Below are positions 1 through 8,600 of a stretch of 22,484 nucleotides of DNA, one piece after another; within the stretch, counting starts at the first letter, position 1, and each line of letters begins with the position of its first letter. Position numbers and translations under genes: made by a program. This DNA is from CAG-390 sp045541375 (lineage in GTDB: Bacteria > Bacillota > Clostridia > Oscillospirales > CAG-272), in the NCBI GenBank assembly GCA_045541375.1, contig JAZQJB010000062.1, positions 1 to 22,484 on the forward strand, read 5' to 3'. The notes below the pieces were generated by a model. It was not told the origin of the DNA, searched no databases, and saw nothing but the letters and a program-made list of their open reading frames with translations.

Positions 1-80
1 ATTGCATAATAATACAATCAGAAAGTCTATGTTCGCACTTGCAAAGCGGGGTGCAGGGGCGAAGCCCCTGCAAGAAAAAA

Positions 81-135
81 ACGATGTCATCCTGAGGCGG
101 CGTCCGCAGACAGCCTGCCGCCGAAGGATCTCGTG
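81..135 (+). repeat. REP-like element, left arm of 55-bp inverted repeat
   Basis: This 55-bp segment is repeated in inverted orientation at 367-421 with one mismatch (54/55). Each arm is itself an imperfect hairpin: ATCCT 89-93 pairs with AGGAT 125-129, a GA/GA internal mismatch follows, then GGCGGC 96-101 pairs with GCCGCC 117-122. Its ends resemble the widespread dispersed bacterial sequence beginning GTCATCCTGAG and ending GAAGGATCTC; that link is from memory, not a search. Confidence 0.85.
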
Positions 136-366
136 CCGCCCCATTTACAAGGGCGGCGCGGTGCCTGTACGAAGAAGTCTGATATGAATAACCGTAAAAC
201 TAAAGTCAAACCGCTTTGTTAGCGCATATTAAAGACAACATAAACGAAATCACTGTGTAATTTTGCAACTACATAGTGATTTTCCATTTTCATATACATT
301 TAGTTTTTTTGGTGCAGTGCAGACCACTTCGCCAGCACCGCGACGCGCAAAGAACAATTTGCGCGT

Positions 367-421
367 CACGAGATCCTTCGGCGGCAGGCGGTCTGCGGAC
401 GCCGCCTCAGGATGACATCGT
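367..421 (-). repeat. REP-like element, right arm of 55-bp inverted repeat
   Basis: This is the inverted copy of 81-135, matching at 54 of 55 positions. It sits directly against the 10-bp stem-loop at 342-367 and three bases before the 12-bp perfect hairpin at 424-450, so three palindromes are stacked within about 110 bp. Confidence 0.85.
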
Positions 422-423
422 AT

Positions 424-450
424 GCCCCTCGGCGCGTGGCGCCGAGGGGC
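424..450. repeat. perfect 12-bp stem-loop, related to the terminator at 11040
   Basis: The stem GCCCCTCGGCGC pairs perfectly with 439-450 around the loop GTG. Almost the same hairpin, with one base fewer in the middle, occurs at 11040-11063, where a T-run makes it a terminator. Here a T-run appears only about 15 bases beyond on the plus strand, so this copy is a weak terminator at best. It probably belongs to a dispersed hairpin family. Confidence 0.6.
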
Positions 451-469
451 AGGGAGGATAAATCGTTTT

Positions 470-616
470 TTATTTTATAGGTTTGAGATCAATCAATTCC
501 TTGGTCGGGAACAGTCTTTCACTTGTTCCGTCCCTTACTACCGTTATATAATCCTCTCCCAAAAGCTTGGGCAGGGGCAATACTACAACGGGATATTCGT
601 TAGTCGGCAACTCTCC
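470..616 (-). pseudogene. frameshifted C-terminal extension of the sigma-1 membrane partner
   Basis: Immediately past the TAA at 600-602, the minus strand keeps an open, protein-like frame from 616 down to a TAA at 470-472 (48 codons). It begins GELPTNEYPVVV and includes VVRDGTSERLFPTKELIDL, with codons like those of the gene upstream. It joins the upstream frame if one C of the CC at 617-618 is removed, which would give ...KERWNGELPTNEYP.... The upstream frame is supported up to KERWN because its third internal repeat is intact to that point. I infer a one-base insertion (real mutation or sequencing error) or, less likely, programmed frameshifting. I do not recognise the function of the extension. 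Confidence 0.6.
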
Positions 617-2138
617 GGTTCCAGCGCTCTTTCAATTTCAGCAGATCATCCATATCTATCCATTCGAGGTCGTAGGCTAAATCAATACTATCAAACCTTC
701 CCCAATAGTAAATATACATCTTCTGCTCGGTCTCAAACTTGAAATCTATTCCGGCAACGGATTCTATTCGTTCCTCGTCCTTAAACTTCATAGCGTTCGA
801 TCCTATCATCACGGCATACGCATCGCCAAACTTTCCGTAGCATTTGACATTGTAAACATAGTCGAGCCTGTTTGGATCTTCGTCGTATTTCATATATTCC
901 CAGATAATCTCACGTGATTCCTCATATGAAAGCAGATAAGCACCCTGATATACCGACTGCGGCGCAATTTTCAGCTCATCGGGGATTCGGGCAAAATACT
1001 CGATATACATATCATAAAGTATTTTCACATCCGAAAAGTTCAAATATCCCAATTCATAGGCCTCGGTCGGAAGGTGAAAAGTAGAATCGTGACACACGTA
1101 CACCGTAGAGTTGGGGAAACGGAATCTATATCTGTCAAGCTCGAAACGCTGCCCCATACTTGCCATACCGCTTAGCGCTACAACAATACTGTCGCCAAAC
1201 TTTCCGAAATAAAAGCGTGAGTTCGCATAAGTCCCTCTTTGCATAGCTTCCTCGACAGTCTCCGCATATTTGCCGTACTTGCTGTTTCTTATCTGATCAA
1301 GCTCCTCTTCGGTGTAAGCATTATTCTTTAATTCATAATGCAACTTATTTTTGAAATACGCTTCGTTAAGCTCGGCAAGGTCTTCTTCGGTAAGGATATA
1401 GATATTATCGTATGTCTGTTCTTTTGCAACTTCGGTTATTGTGCCTTCTCTTTCATATTGCATACATTTCTTATGCCGCTCGTTTATTAGCTCAATATCA
1501 TCGTTGTCTAACACTCCCATTGCATACGCATCGTCAATCCAATACATTGTTTTTGTGGGATAATGATATACAAAAGTATGTTTAATAACCTTATATCCGG
1601 CAATAATAATCTCACTGTCTCCGTAATCTGAATTAACCGACGCAACTACAATGCAATCGCCAAATGTTCCGTAATATGCAGTACAACAAGGGTCCCGCTT
1701 TCCGAAAATGAACAGATAATCAAGTCCTTCTACGTAGTTTTCACCGTATTCGGCAATAAGCTCTTCTTTTGTCATTTCCAAATAAAAGGGAATTAATGCC
1801 TCGTTGAACTCATCCATCATCTCCTGCGACAGCGGTTCTACGTCGAGTGAATATACCAGATAAGGAAAGTCCTCGGGCGTTCCTACGTGTCCCGCCGCAA
1901 AATCAGCTATAAGATTTCCGACGTAACCGAAAAGAGGAATCACAAGCGAAAGCAACAAAACACACGCCGCGAGCGTTGCTAGCTGTTTTACGTGCGTGCG
2001 AAGGGTGGGCTTGCTATGCTCTTTTTCGGCGGAATATACCGACCGCAGTTTGAGTCCCGCGCCGACCTCGGCGATGTATTTCGGGTCGATGTACTCAAAG
2101 GCTTCGATCAGCCTTGTGTCTTTGAAATAGCCGTTCAT
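600..2138 (-). CDS. single-pass membrane protein, putative anti-sigma/sensor with triplicated extracytoplasmic repeat
   Basis: The 512-residue product starts at the ATG at 2136-2138, which overlaps the sigma stop as ATGA, behind a strong AAGGAGGGG site. Residues 1-25 (FKDTRLIEAFEYIDPKYI) form a small cytosolic region, 52-72 are a transmembrane helix, and the rest is outside the membrane. The outer part contains three roughly 120-residue units at about 103-225, 249-380 and 403-505. Each has an acidic helix, a [YF]G(T/K)FGD motif (156-161, 311-316, 434-439) and an AY-x-L/M-G-type motif before DD or SD. Sigma coupling and topology suggest an anti-sigma factor, but no zinc-binding anti-sigma motif is present, so that is inference. 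The 3' end seems frameshifted at 617-618; the intact protein would continue to 470. It is paralogous to 10060-11022. Confidence 0.75.
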   Translation of the reverse strand: MNGYFKDTRLIEAFEYIDPKYIAEVGAGLKLRSVYSAEKEHSKPTLRTHVKQLATLAACVLLLSLVIPLFGYVGNLIADFAAGHVGTPEDFPYLVYSLDVEPLSQEMMDEFNEALIPFYLEMTKEELIAEYGENYVEGLDYLFIFGKRDPCCTAYYGTFGDCIVVASVNSDYGDSEIIIAGYKVIKHTFVYHYPTKTMYWIDDAYAMGVLDNDDIELINERHKKCMQYEREGTITEVAKEQTYDNIYILTEEDLAELNEAYFKNKLHYELKNNAYTEEELDQIRNSKYGKYAETVEEAMQRGTYANSRFYFGKFGDSIVVALSGMASMGQRFELDRYRFRFPNSTVYVCHDSTFHLPTEAYELGYLNFSDVKILYDMYIEYFARIPDELKIAPQSVYQGAYLLSYEESREIIWEYMKYDEDPNRLDYVYNVKCYGKFGDAYAVMIGSNAMKFKDEERIESVAGIDFKFETEQKMYIYYWGRFDSIDLAYDLEWIDMDDLLKLKERWNRRVAD

Positions 2139-2692
2139 ACTATGATCCCCTCCTTTTCGAGTGCTTCGGCAAGGCGCTTTCGCAGTCTTGCGAGCATTGA
2201 TTTGATCTTGCTTTGCGAAAATCCCGTTTCCTCCATTATGCTTCGGTCGCTCGCGCGGTACCAATAGCGCAGGATGAAGACTTTCCTTTCGCTTTTGTTC
2301 AGCCGTCCGAGAAAGTCGTTGATGACTTTGCCCGCGAGGCGCGATTCGTAATATTCCGCAATGGTGTGACCGTCGGAGAGCAGCGAAAGTATCTCGTCGT
2401 TTACCACCTTCACGTTCCCGCCGCGCTTCCAGGCGTTGTTTGCGCGCGACTTACTTATCGCGATATTCTTCGCCCTTGCGGCTATGTAAGCCGAGAGCGG
2501 CTCGGGCTCATCGGGCGGGATCGAGTTCCAAAGTGCCAGAAGCGTGTCGTTGACGCACTCCTCGCTGTCCTCGCGCGAGGCAAGAATGTTTGAAGCAATA
2601 TATCTGCAAAGTTTGCCGTACTTCTTCTCGGTCTCCGCGATCGCCCCTTCATCCCGCGCGAAAAACAGTTCAATTATCTTTTTGTCGTCCAT
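2135..2692 (-). CDS. ECF-type sigma-70 family RNA polymerase sigma factor (sigma-1)
   Basis: The product is 185 residues. The ATG at 2690-2692 is chosen because an AGGAGG site (2700-2705) lies 7 bases upstream; the longer open frame would begin upstream of the promoter's -10 box. Region 2 spans about 7-84 (ARDEGAIAETEKKY, then SREDSEECVNDTLLALWNSI). Region 4 spans about 120-178 (LNKSERKVFILRYW, then a helix-turn-helix with GFSQSKIKSMLARLRKRL). There is no sigma-1.1 or region 3, as expected for ECF factors. It directs RNA polymerase to a regulon I cannot define. It is translationally coupled to the downstream membrane protein and has its own consensus promoter. It aligns without gaps to the 9506-10063 product, about 88 of 185 residues identical by hand count. 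Confidence 0.9.
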   Translation of the reverse strand: MDDKKIIELFFARDEGAIAETEKKYGKLCRYIASNILASREDSEECVNDTLLALWNSIPPDEPEPLSAYIAARAKNIAISKSRANNAWKRGGNVKVVNDEILSLLSDGHTIAEYYESRLAGKVINDFLGRLNKSERKVFILRYWYRASDRSIMEETGFSQSKIKSMLARLRKRLAEALEKEGIIV

Positions 2693-2724
2693 CGTCGATC
2701 CTCCTTTCACCCTATATATCGCAA

Positions 2725-2746
2725 AATGCACCCACTTGGTCGCATT
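2725..2746 (-). promoter_or_regulatory. hairpin or operator in the sigma-1 leader
   Basis: AATGCACC (2725-2732) pairs with GGT-C-GCATT (2738-2746) with one bulged base around the loop CACTT. It lies between the sigma-1 -10 box and its ribosome site, so it may be an RNA structure in the leader or a repressor site. The sequence shows only the symmetry; the role is inferred. Confidence 0.35.
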
Positions 2747-2774
2747 GAAATCTAAAATATTTTGATTTTTCTTC

Positions 2775-2803
2775 ATTTTATCATTTCCCGAGAAATTTGT
2801 CAA
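2775..2803 (-). promoter_or_regulatory. promoter of the sigma-1 operon
   Basis: Reading leftward, TTGACA (2798-2803) is separated by 17 bases from TAAAAT (2775-2780), which is preceded by TGA as an extended -10. The predicted start is near 2768, giving a leader of about 75 bases. This is a housekeeping sigma-A-type promoter rather than an obvious ECF self-promoter. Confidence 0.75.
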
Positions 2804-2873
2804 TATTTTTGATTATCTTTCGGCTGTCGATTCGCATTTCGCCAAAAAATATTGAGTCTGATCAAAAAATATA

Positions 2874-2902
2874 TTGCAATTCGCACAAAATTGTGATATA
2901 AT
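2874..2902 (+). promoter_or_regulatory. promoter of the moxR operon with internal palindrome
   Basis: TTGCAA (2874-2879), a 17-base spacer and TATAAT (2897-2902) with a TGA extended -10 form a good sigma-A promoter. The spacer contains the perfect palindrome CACAAAATTGTG (2884-2895), well placed to be an operator. Confidence 0.75.
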
Positions 2903-2925
2903 AGGCTTGAAAAGGAATAGTCTAA

Positions 2926-2967
2926 AGTCATTTTCAGCAAAAAAAGAGCGAAAATGACTCTTTTCGC
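2926..2967 (+). promoter_or_regulatory. leader with mutually exclusive hairpins before moxR
   Basis: Three perfect stems compete in the untranslated leader. AGTCATTTT 2926-2934 pairs with 2951-2959; AAAAGAG 2942-2948 pairs with 2958-2964; GCGAAAA 2948-2954 pairs with 2961-2967. Because the 2948-2964 bases are shared, only some can form at once. That is the topology of an attenuator or switch, though AT-rich sequence makes chance pairing possible. Confidence 0.35.
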
Positions 2968-3014
2968 CTTATCTTGAAATAATTTTACAACAATACAGAG
3001 AAAGGAACACAAAA

Positions 3015-4022
3015 ATGAACTCTGAAAAAGTAACCGAGATGACCGCTGAAGTCACCTCCCCCGCCTTCGATGTTAAGGAGAACCACGCCAAGATCCAGGC
3101 CGTTATGACCGAGATCGAAAAGGTTATCGTGGGCAAGCGCTCCGAGATCGTTCTTCTTCTGACGGCAATGCTTTCGGGCTCGCACGTTCTCATCGAGGAC
3201 GTTCCCGGAACGGGTAAGACCACCCTCGCCGCAACTCTTGCAAAGGTAACGGGTCTTGATTTCAAGCGCGCACAGTTCACCCCCGACATCATGGCATCCG
3301 ACATCACGGGCTTTAACATCTATAACCGCCGCACCGAGGAATTCGAGTTCCGTCAGGGTCTTGTTATGTGTAACCTTCTCCTCGCCGACGAGATCAACCG
3401 TGCCTCCCCGAAGACACAGTCCGCACTTCTTGAGGCAATGGAGGAATCCAAGGTCACCGTTGACGGCGTGACCTATGCGGTTCCCGATCCCTTCACCGTT
3501 ATCGCGACCCAGAACCCCACCGGCTACGTCGGAACCTATCCCCTGCCCGAGGCACAGCTTGACCGTTTCGCGCTCAAGATCAGAATGGGCTATCCCTCTC
3601 CCGAGGAAGAGCTGAACATCCTTCTTGCCCGCCGCGGAAAGAACCCGCTTGACGAGGTCAATGCAGTTATCACCCGCGACGAGCTCCGCGATCTCCGCGC
3701 AGGCGTTGCTACCATTAATATTGATGAAGAGCTTTACCGCTACATAGTTATGCTCATCGGCGCGACCCGCCGCCATCCTTTGCTCTCCCTCGGCGCTTCT
3801 CCCCGTGCATCCGTCGCGCTTATGCGTCTTGCACAGGCTTATGCATTCATCAGAGGCAGAGATTACGTTCTCCCCGACGATATTGCCGCAGTCTTCCGTC
3901 CCGCGATCGGACACAGACTCATGCTCCGCCAGGATGCAAAGCTCAAGGGCACCTCGCCCGACGAGATCCTCGGCGAAATTCTTCGTACCACCCCCGTTCC
4001 CTACAAGGGAAAGAGAAAATAA
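3015..4022 (+). CDS. MoxR-family AAA+ ATPase
   Basis: The 335-residue product is full length for the MoxR family. The Walker A motif is GTGKT at 65-69 (within EDVPGTGKTTLA), Walker B is LLLADEIN at 121-128, sensor 1 is ATQNP at 164-168, the arginine-finger region is LDRF at 182-185, and sensor 2 is GASPRAS at 260-266. A C-terminal helical lid follows. MoxR ATPases are ATP-driven chaperones that usually act with VWA or DUF58 proteins to mature or assemble envelope proteins. The start has an AAAGGAA site 8 bases upstream. It leads a three-gene operon with the DUF58 gene 21 bases downstream. Function rests on family and context; the ATPase assignment is secure. Confidence 0.95.
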   Translation: MNSEKVTEMTAEVTSPAFDVKENHAKIQAVMTEIEKVIVGKRSEIVLLLTAMLSGSHVLIEDVPGTGKTTLAATLAKVTGLDFKRAQFTPDIMASDITGFNIYNRRTEEFEFRQGLVMCNLLLADEINRASPKTQSALLEAMEESKVTVDGVTYAVPDPFTVIATQNPTGYVGTYPLPEAQLDRFALKIRMGYPSPEEELNILLARRGKNPLDEVNAVITRDELRDLRAGVATINIDEELYRYIVMLIGATRRHPLLSLGASPRASVALMRLAQAYAFIRGRDYVLPDDIAAVFRPAIGHRLMLRQDAKLKGTSPDEILGEILRTTPVPYKGKRK

Positions 4023-4043
4023 TCGCCAAAAGGTTTGCCTAAA

Positions 4044-5594
4044 ATGTCCCAAAAGAAGAACAAAAAGGCAAAATCGGTGGAAAATACACACGAAAAGGAC
4101 CGTTTTCCGATCTCGGTGACCTGGCGTTTCTGGATCTGGGCGGCTGTCTGGATCGGCGCGCTGATCTTCACGCAGGCGCTCCGCGCACCCGCCTCGAACA
4201 TATTCTTCGGATTTGTTTCGATCATTCCTTGGGCTTCCCTCGTCTACGCGCTTCTCTCGAAGCTCGGGCTCAAGGTCTATATGCTCTCCGACACAACGGT
4301 GACCGAGAAACACAAGCCTTTCAGCTATGAATTCCGCCTTATCAATGAGTCAATCCTGCCTTATCCCTTCATTGATGCCTATATCAAGCTCCCCCGTCGC
4401 AGCAGCGTGCGTACAACCGAGCGTTGCGTGCGCGTCGGCATGCCGCCCATGTCGAACTACACCGTAAAGGGAACGGTGAAATTCCGCTTCCGCGGAACCT
4501 ACGAGATCGGCGTGACCTCGTATTACGTTTACGATTTCTTCCGCATCTTCCGTGTCCGCTCGCAGATGAATTCCTTCACCTCGGTCTACGTTCTCCCCCG
4601 CAAGCTCACGCTTGACACGAGCGACGCCTTTTCGGTGTCCGACTCGGCGATGAGAACCGTCAAGGCGCCCTACGTCTATGACAAGCTCGAGGTCTCCGAC
4701 ATCCGCGACTATATGCCGGGCGACTCGCTCAAGAGCATTCACTGGAAGCTCTCCTCGAAATCCGAGGAATTTATCGTCAACGATTACAACACCGGCTCTG
4801 CCGATATATCCTACATCTTCTGCGATATGTCCGCGCATTTCCCCGACGAGCCCCCCGCAAAGCCCTTCGTGAATCCCTTTGAAAAGTCCGAGCCCGAACC
4901 CGAGGCTGTCGAAGAGGAAAAGCCCGAAGAGGAAGAAGAGACCGCCGAGGAAGAATCCGAGAAGCCGGAAAAGAATGAAAAGCAGAAAAAGAAGTCGGCA
5001 GAACCCGAAAAGCCGAACATTCACGCCCTCATTAATGACGAGGTCTACGAGGATATGAACGAATACTGCGCTGACGGAGCCGTTGAGCTCACCATCGCGG
5101 TCATTCTTCGCGAGCTTCGTTCGGGACGCGACGTCTGCCTTATGTGGTATGACGACCGCTCCGAGATCGGCGCATTCTGCTACGATATGCACTCGATCGA
5201 GGATTTTGACGTCGTATTCAAGCTCTTCGCCTCCGCGCCCACAGTTCACGGCGGTCAGAAGATCTCCCGCCTTGCCGCATCCGTCGGCGACGGCACAGAT
5301 TCCAAGGTAATGGTCGTTCTGCCCGTGCTTGACGACGAGATCGTTGACGACGTCAGCGAGATCCCGCGTCTGACCGAGATCATCGCCTACTCCGCCGAGG
5401 AACGCTACCTCTACCCCGAGCTTCGCCGCGCCTTCATCGACCAATGCCGCGAGGATTTCGGTGCAAGAGGAATCAAGCTGATCGACGGCAAGCTCGACGA
5501 AAGCACCATTCTCGCAAGCGAAAGCCCGCTTGAGAACGGTGAAGAAGAAGTTGGCGGCACCGTCGGCGTCGGCACTCTCAAAGGAACGCGATAA
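4044..5594 (+). CDS. DUF58 domain membrane protein with charged insertion
   Basis: The product has 516 residues from the ATG at 4044. A TTG nine bases earlier is too close to the AAAAGG site (4028-4033). Two N-terminal membrane helices occur at about 27-46 and 52-72. The DUF58 signature is clear: RDYMPGDSLKSIHWK at 221-235 followed by EEFIVNDYN, then a VWA-like fold beginning YIFCDMSAH near 257-265. Unusually, a proline-, glutamate- and lysine-rich low-complexity stretch (about 272-325) interrupts the VWA-like portion before the sequence resumes as NIHALINDEVYEDM. DUF58 proteins normally pair with MoxR ATPases, as here. The exact substrate is unknown. The downstream gene's ribosome site overlaps this gene's stop region, consistent with coupling. 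Confidence 0.9.
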   Translation: MSQKKNKKAKSVENTHEKDRFPISVTWRFWIWAAVWIGALIFTQALRAPASNIFFGFVSIIPWASLVYALLSKLGLKVYMLSDTTVTEKHKPFSYEFRLINESILPYPFIDAYIKLPRRSSVRTTERCVRVGMPPMSNYTVKGTVKFRFRGTYEIGVTSYYVYDFFRIFRVRSQMNSFTSVYVLPRKLTLDTSDAFSVSDSAMRTVKAPYVYDKLEVSDIRDYMPGDSLKSIHWKLSSKSEEFIVNDYNTGSADISYIFCDMSAHFPDEPPAKPFVNPFEKSEPEPEAVEEEKPEEEEETAEEESEKPEKNEKQKKKSAEPEKPNIHALINDEVYEDMNEYCADGAVELTIAVILRELRSGRDVCLMWYDDRSEIGAFCYDMHSIEDFDVVFKLFASAPTVHGGQKISRLAASVGDGTDSKVMVVLPVLDDEIVDDVSEIPRLTEIIAYSAEERYLYPELRRAFIDQCREDFGARGIKLIDGKLDESTILASESPLENGEEEVGGTVGVGTLKGTR

Positions 5595-5606
5595 GGAGGT
5601 ATGAAA

Positions 5607-8600
5607 ATGGATAAAGAACAAGTAAAGAAGACCTCCGAAAAGACCGACGTTTCGCCCTCCGACATCAGAAAGCTCAAAAGAGCCGAAAAGAAGCGCAAGA
5701 AGTTCGAGAAAAAGGAACTCAAGCGCCTCAAAAAGGAGCACGCCGCCCGTGCGGCGATCGTTCCGCCCTCCAAGCGACCGATAATCTGCCCGCCCGACTG
5801 CTCGGATGCGGCAAAGAAGCACGTATATCTCGGTATGCTGTGCCGAATGATCACGATATTCGTGGCAGTCGTCGGACTTTCACTCTTTGTCAGCGAAGCA
5901 TTCGGATTCGATATGACCCCCGAATACCTCGCGCAGAAAGCAATCAAGAATTACGGCGGAATCACCGCAGATGCGGGACTCGGATTCATCGCGCTTTGGG
6001 CACTTGTGTTCGTTGCGCTGTTCGCTCTGCCCGCGTTCTGGAAATACGGCGCGTTCATCACGGTCCCCGCAATAGCTGCCGCGATCGTTGTTCCCGCGCT
6101 GCCGAATCCCATCACATACTTTTACGAAGCCGCGCTCACCGTTTATAACGGCGCGCTCGGTCATATGAAGTATATGGGCTTCTACGCCATCGACCTCAAC
6201 CGGGTCGAAGTGGCGCACACCGCCGACTCCCCCGAGGGCTATGCCCGCACGATGGTGATGCTGTTCACGCTGTTGACAGCCGCCATCTTCGTTCCCGCTA
6301 TGGTTAAGCGCGCGCGGATCATCCTCCCCGGTATATATTCGGGCGGAATTCTGATATTCCTCTTCGTTTATAACCTCTCGCGCTCGAACTGGGCTCTTGC
6401 CTTTGTTGCCGCGGCATTCTGCGCGCTGATCATTATGTACGTTTTCGACCGCATCTACATCGCCGCTCCGGCACCCGATGCGACCGATGAAAGCGGCAAC
6501 GTCTTCGGCGAGACCGACGCCCCCACCCTTCCCGAGAAGTATCTGAAAAAGAAATCCTCGAAGGAAGAGAAAAAAGCCAAGAAGCTTGCCGCAAAGGCAG
6601 AAAAGAAGGCTCGCAAAAGGGGCAAAAAGATCACGGTCGATCAGGAGATCACAGAATATTTTGCCGATGCTCCCGAAAGACCCGCTAAAAAGCAAAAGGT
6701 TCACCTGACTCCCGCCGAAAAGCGCGAGGCTAAAAAGGCAAAACTCGAAGCCAAAGCAGCCGCACGCGAGGAAAAGCGCGCGGAAAAGGCGGCGATCAAG
6801 AAGGTTCGCGATTATCACGAGGATATCCTCATCCGCCGCGCCTCTATCGGAGGCTTTGCGGGCGGCGCGATACTCATTCTTTCGCTTGCAATGCTCGCTA
6901 TCCCCGCTATGTCAACGCGCGGAAGCTTCGAAACCATTCCCGTCATCGAGGAAAAGCTTGAATATTACCGCAATTACGTCACCGCTCTGCTTATGGGCGA
7001 CGACCCCGCGCTCGATGTTCTCGCTTTCGAGGGCGACGCAAACAACTTCTCGCCCCGAAACACCACCGCAACCCCGAGATACTACACCCACGAGCCGCTT
7101 ATGACGGTCGAGTCGAACTCCCCCACGAACATCTATCTTCGCGGATGGATCGCCACCTCCTATGAGGACGGCGTCTGGATGACGGCAAGACCCAACAGCG
7201 AGCTTCTCGACAAATACCGCTCGCTCTACGCGACCAATGACGATGCATCCGAGTCGATCTTTTATAACTTCTTCAGAATTATGACCGACGACGGTCTCTT
7301 CGACGATGACGTCGACGTCACCTCGAAGCTGAAGAGAGTTGAAAAATACGGCTACCACATCGCTCAGGTCAATATCAAGCGTGAGGAAGAATTTGTTGAC
7401 AACATTCTCTATATGCCCTCCTTCCACATCCGCTCCTATTCACCGAACGGATACAGCTCGACGGGCAATGCTGTCAACTTCCTGCGTGCTTTCGGATCAA
7501 GCGAGGCGGGTCAGATAAGCTACGCCAACTACTTTGACGGACTTTACACCAGCTACCGTGCAGGTCTGAACGGCACCGAAGGCTACGCAATGGTTTCGAT
7601 GCTCCCCGTTCTCAAGCACGATACCCTGGAATACAATCTCGGCAACCTTATCACAGAGTACAACAAGACCCGTGCAGCTATTGCTAACGGCAGGGAAACC
7701 GTATTCAAGGATACTGAGGATGAAAGACTCAGCACCTTCTCGGTGACCCTCTATGACGGAAGCGTCATTGAGTATGACGTTTTATCTATTGCTGAAGACG
7801 GCACCAAGGTGCTCGCCGTCGCTCAGCCCGTCGGTACCGCGCTTTATACTCTGACCCCCGATGGCGAAGTCAAGCGCGAAATGATCGACGTTCCCGAGGA
7901 ATACGATCAGGAAGGCAACCTTATCGAATACTTCGCCCCCAAGCTTGACCGCGCAGTTCTTTACTTCGAGCAGCTTGATGACGTTCAGCAGTGGCAGTTC
8001 CGCCGTCAGGGCGAATTGCTCGACAAATACACTCCCTTCGTCTACGAGACCTACACCGGCAAGGCGAATTCGCAGATCATCTCGGATCTCTACAAGGAGA
8101 TCGTCGCGAATGCCGTGGTCAAGGAAGACTACAAGGAGCCCGTTCCCGCTGACTTCTCGCTTGCGGCTCAGAAGAGCGAGTATAAGTACAACAAGAACAA
8201 AGAGGTATACCAGCTCGTATCCACCGTTACCGACAGAAACGTTTACGTTCAGCGCCACGCGCTTGTAATGGAGATCATCAACTACCTCTGCGACGAGGAA
8301 AAGTTCACATATACGCTCAACCCCACCGTTCTCGGCGAGGAAAACACGCTTGACGGCGTTGAGACCTTCCTTACCAAGACACACGAGGGCTATTGCGTTC
8401 AGTTTGCGTCCTCTCTCACTCTCCTTCTCCGCGAGGCGGGTATCCCCGCGCGTTACGTTGAAGGCTACATTGCGACCGGTCTTTTCACCAACCGAGGTGA
8501 CGATGCCGTTGCAAGATACAAGACCACCGTCCGCGACTCGAGCGCGCACGCTTGGGTAGAGGTCTGGTATGACGGTCTCGGCTGGATCCAGTACGAGGCG

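Larger units (their letters stand above)
1..469. repeat. gene-free palindrome-rich intergenic mosaic
   Basis: I see no credible gene here; the short open frames lack ribosome sites and recognisable protein sequence. Instead there are successive stem-loops: 53-71 (8-bp stem, loop GAA), 81-135 (imperfect), 135-157 (7-bp stem), 247-282 (12 pairs with one mismatch), 342-367 (perfect 10-bp stem), 367-421 (imperfect) and 424-450 (perfect 12-bp stem, loop GTG). The arrangement resembles REP or BIME-type intergenic elements. It lies downstream of the leftward sigma/anti-sigma transcription unit and could act in transcript end formation. No U-run follows the hairpins on the minus strand, so I do not call a simple intrinsic terminator. 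Confidence 0.7.
2693..3014. promoter_or_regulatory. divergent regulatory region between sigma-1 and moxR
   Basis: This 322-base AT-rich gap carries back-to-back promoters: sigma-1 leftward and moxR rightward. Between them the word CAAAAAATAT occurs at 2843 and again at 2863, exactly 20 bases apart (two helical turns), upstream of the moxR -35 box. The right part is the moxR leader with competing hairpins. I see no gene in it. Confidence 0.7.

Noticed and set aside
53..80. Hairpin followed by a homopolymer as an intrinsic terminator
   Set aside because: The run after the stem on the plus strand is A, not T, and the minus strand has no T-run after the hairpin.
2..187. Small gene at the left edge
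   Set aside because: It overlaps the hairpins, has no ribosome site and no protein-like pattern.
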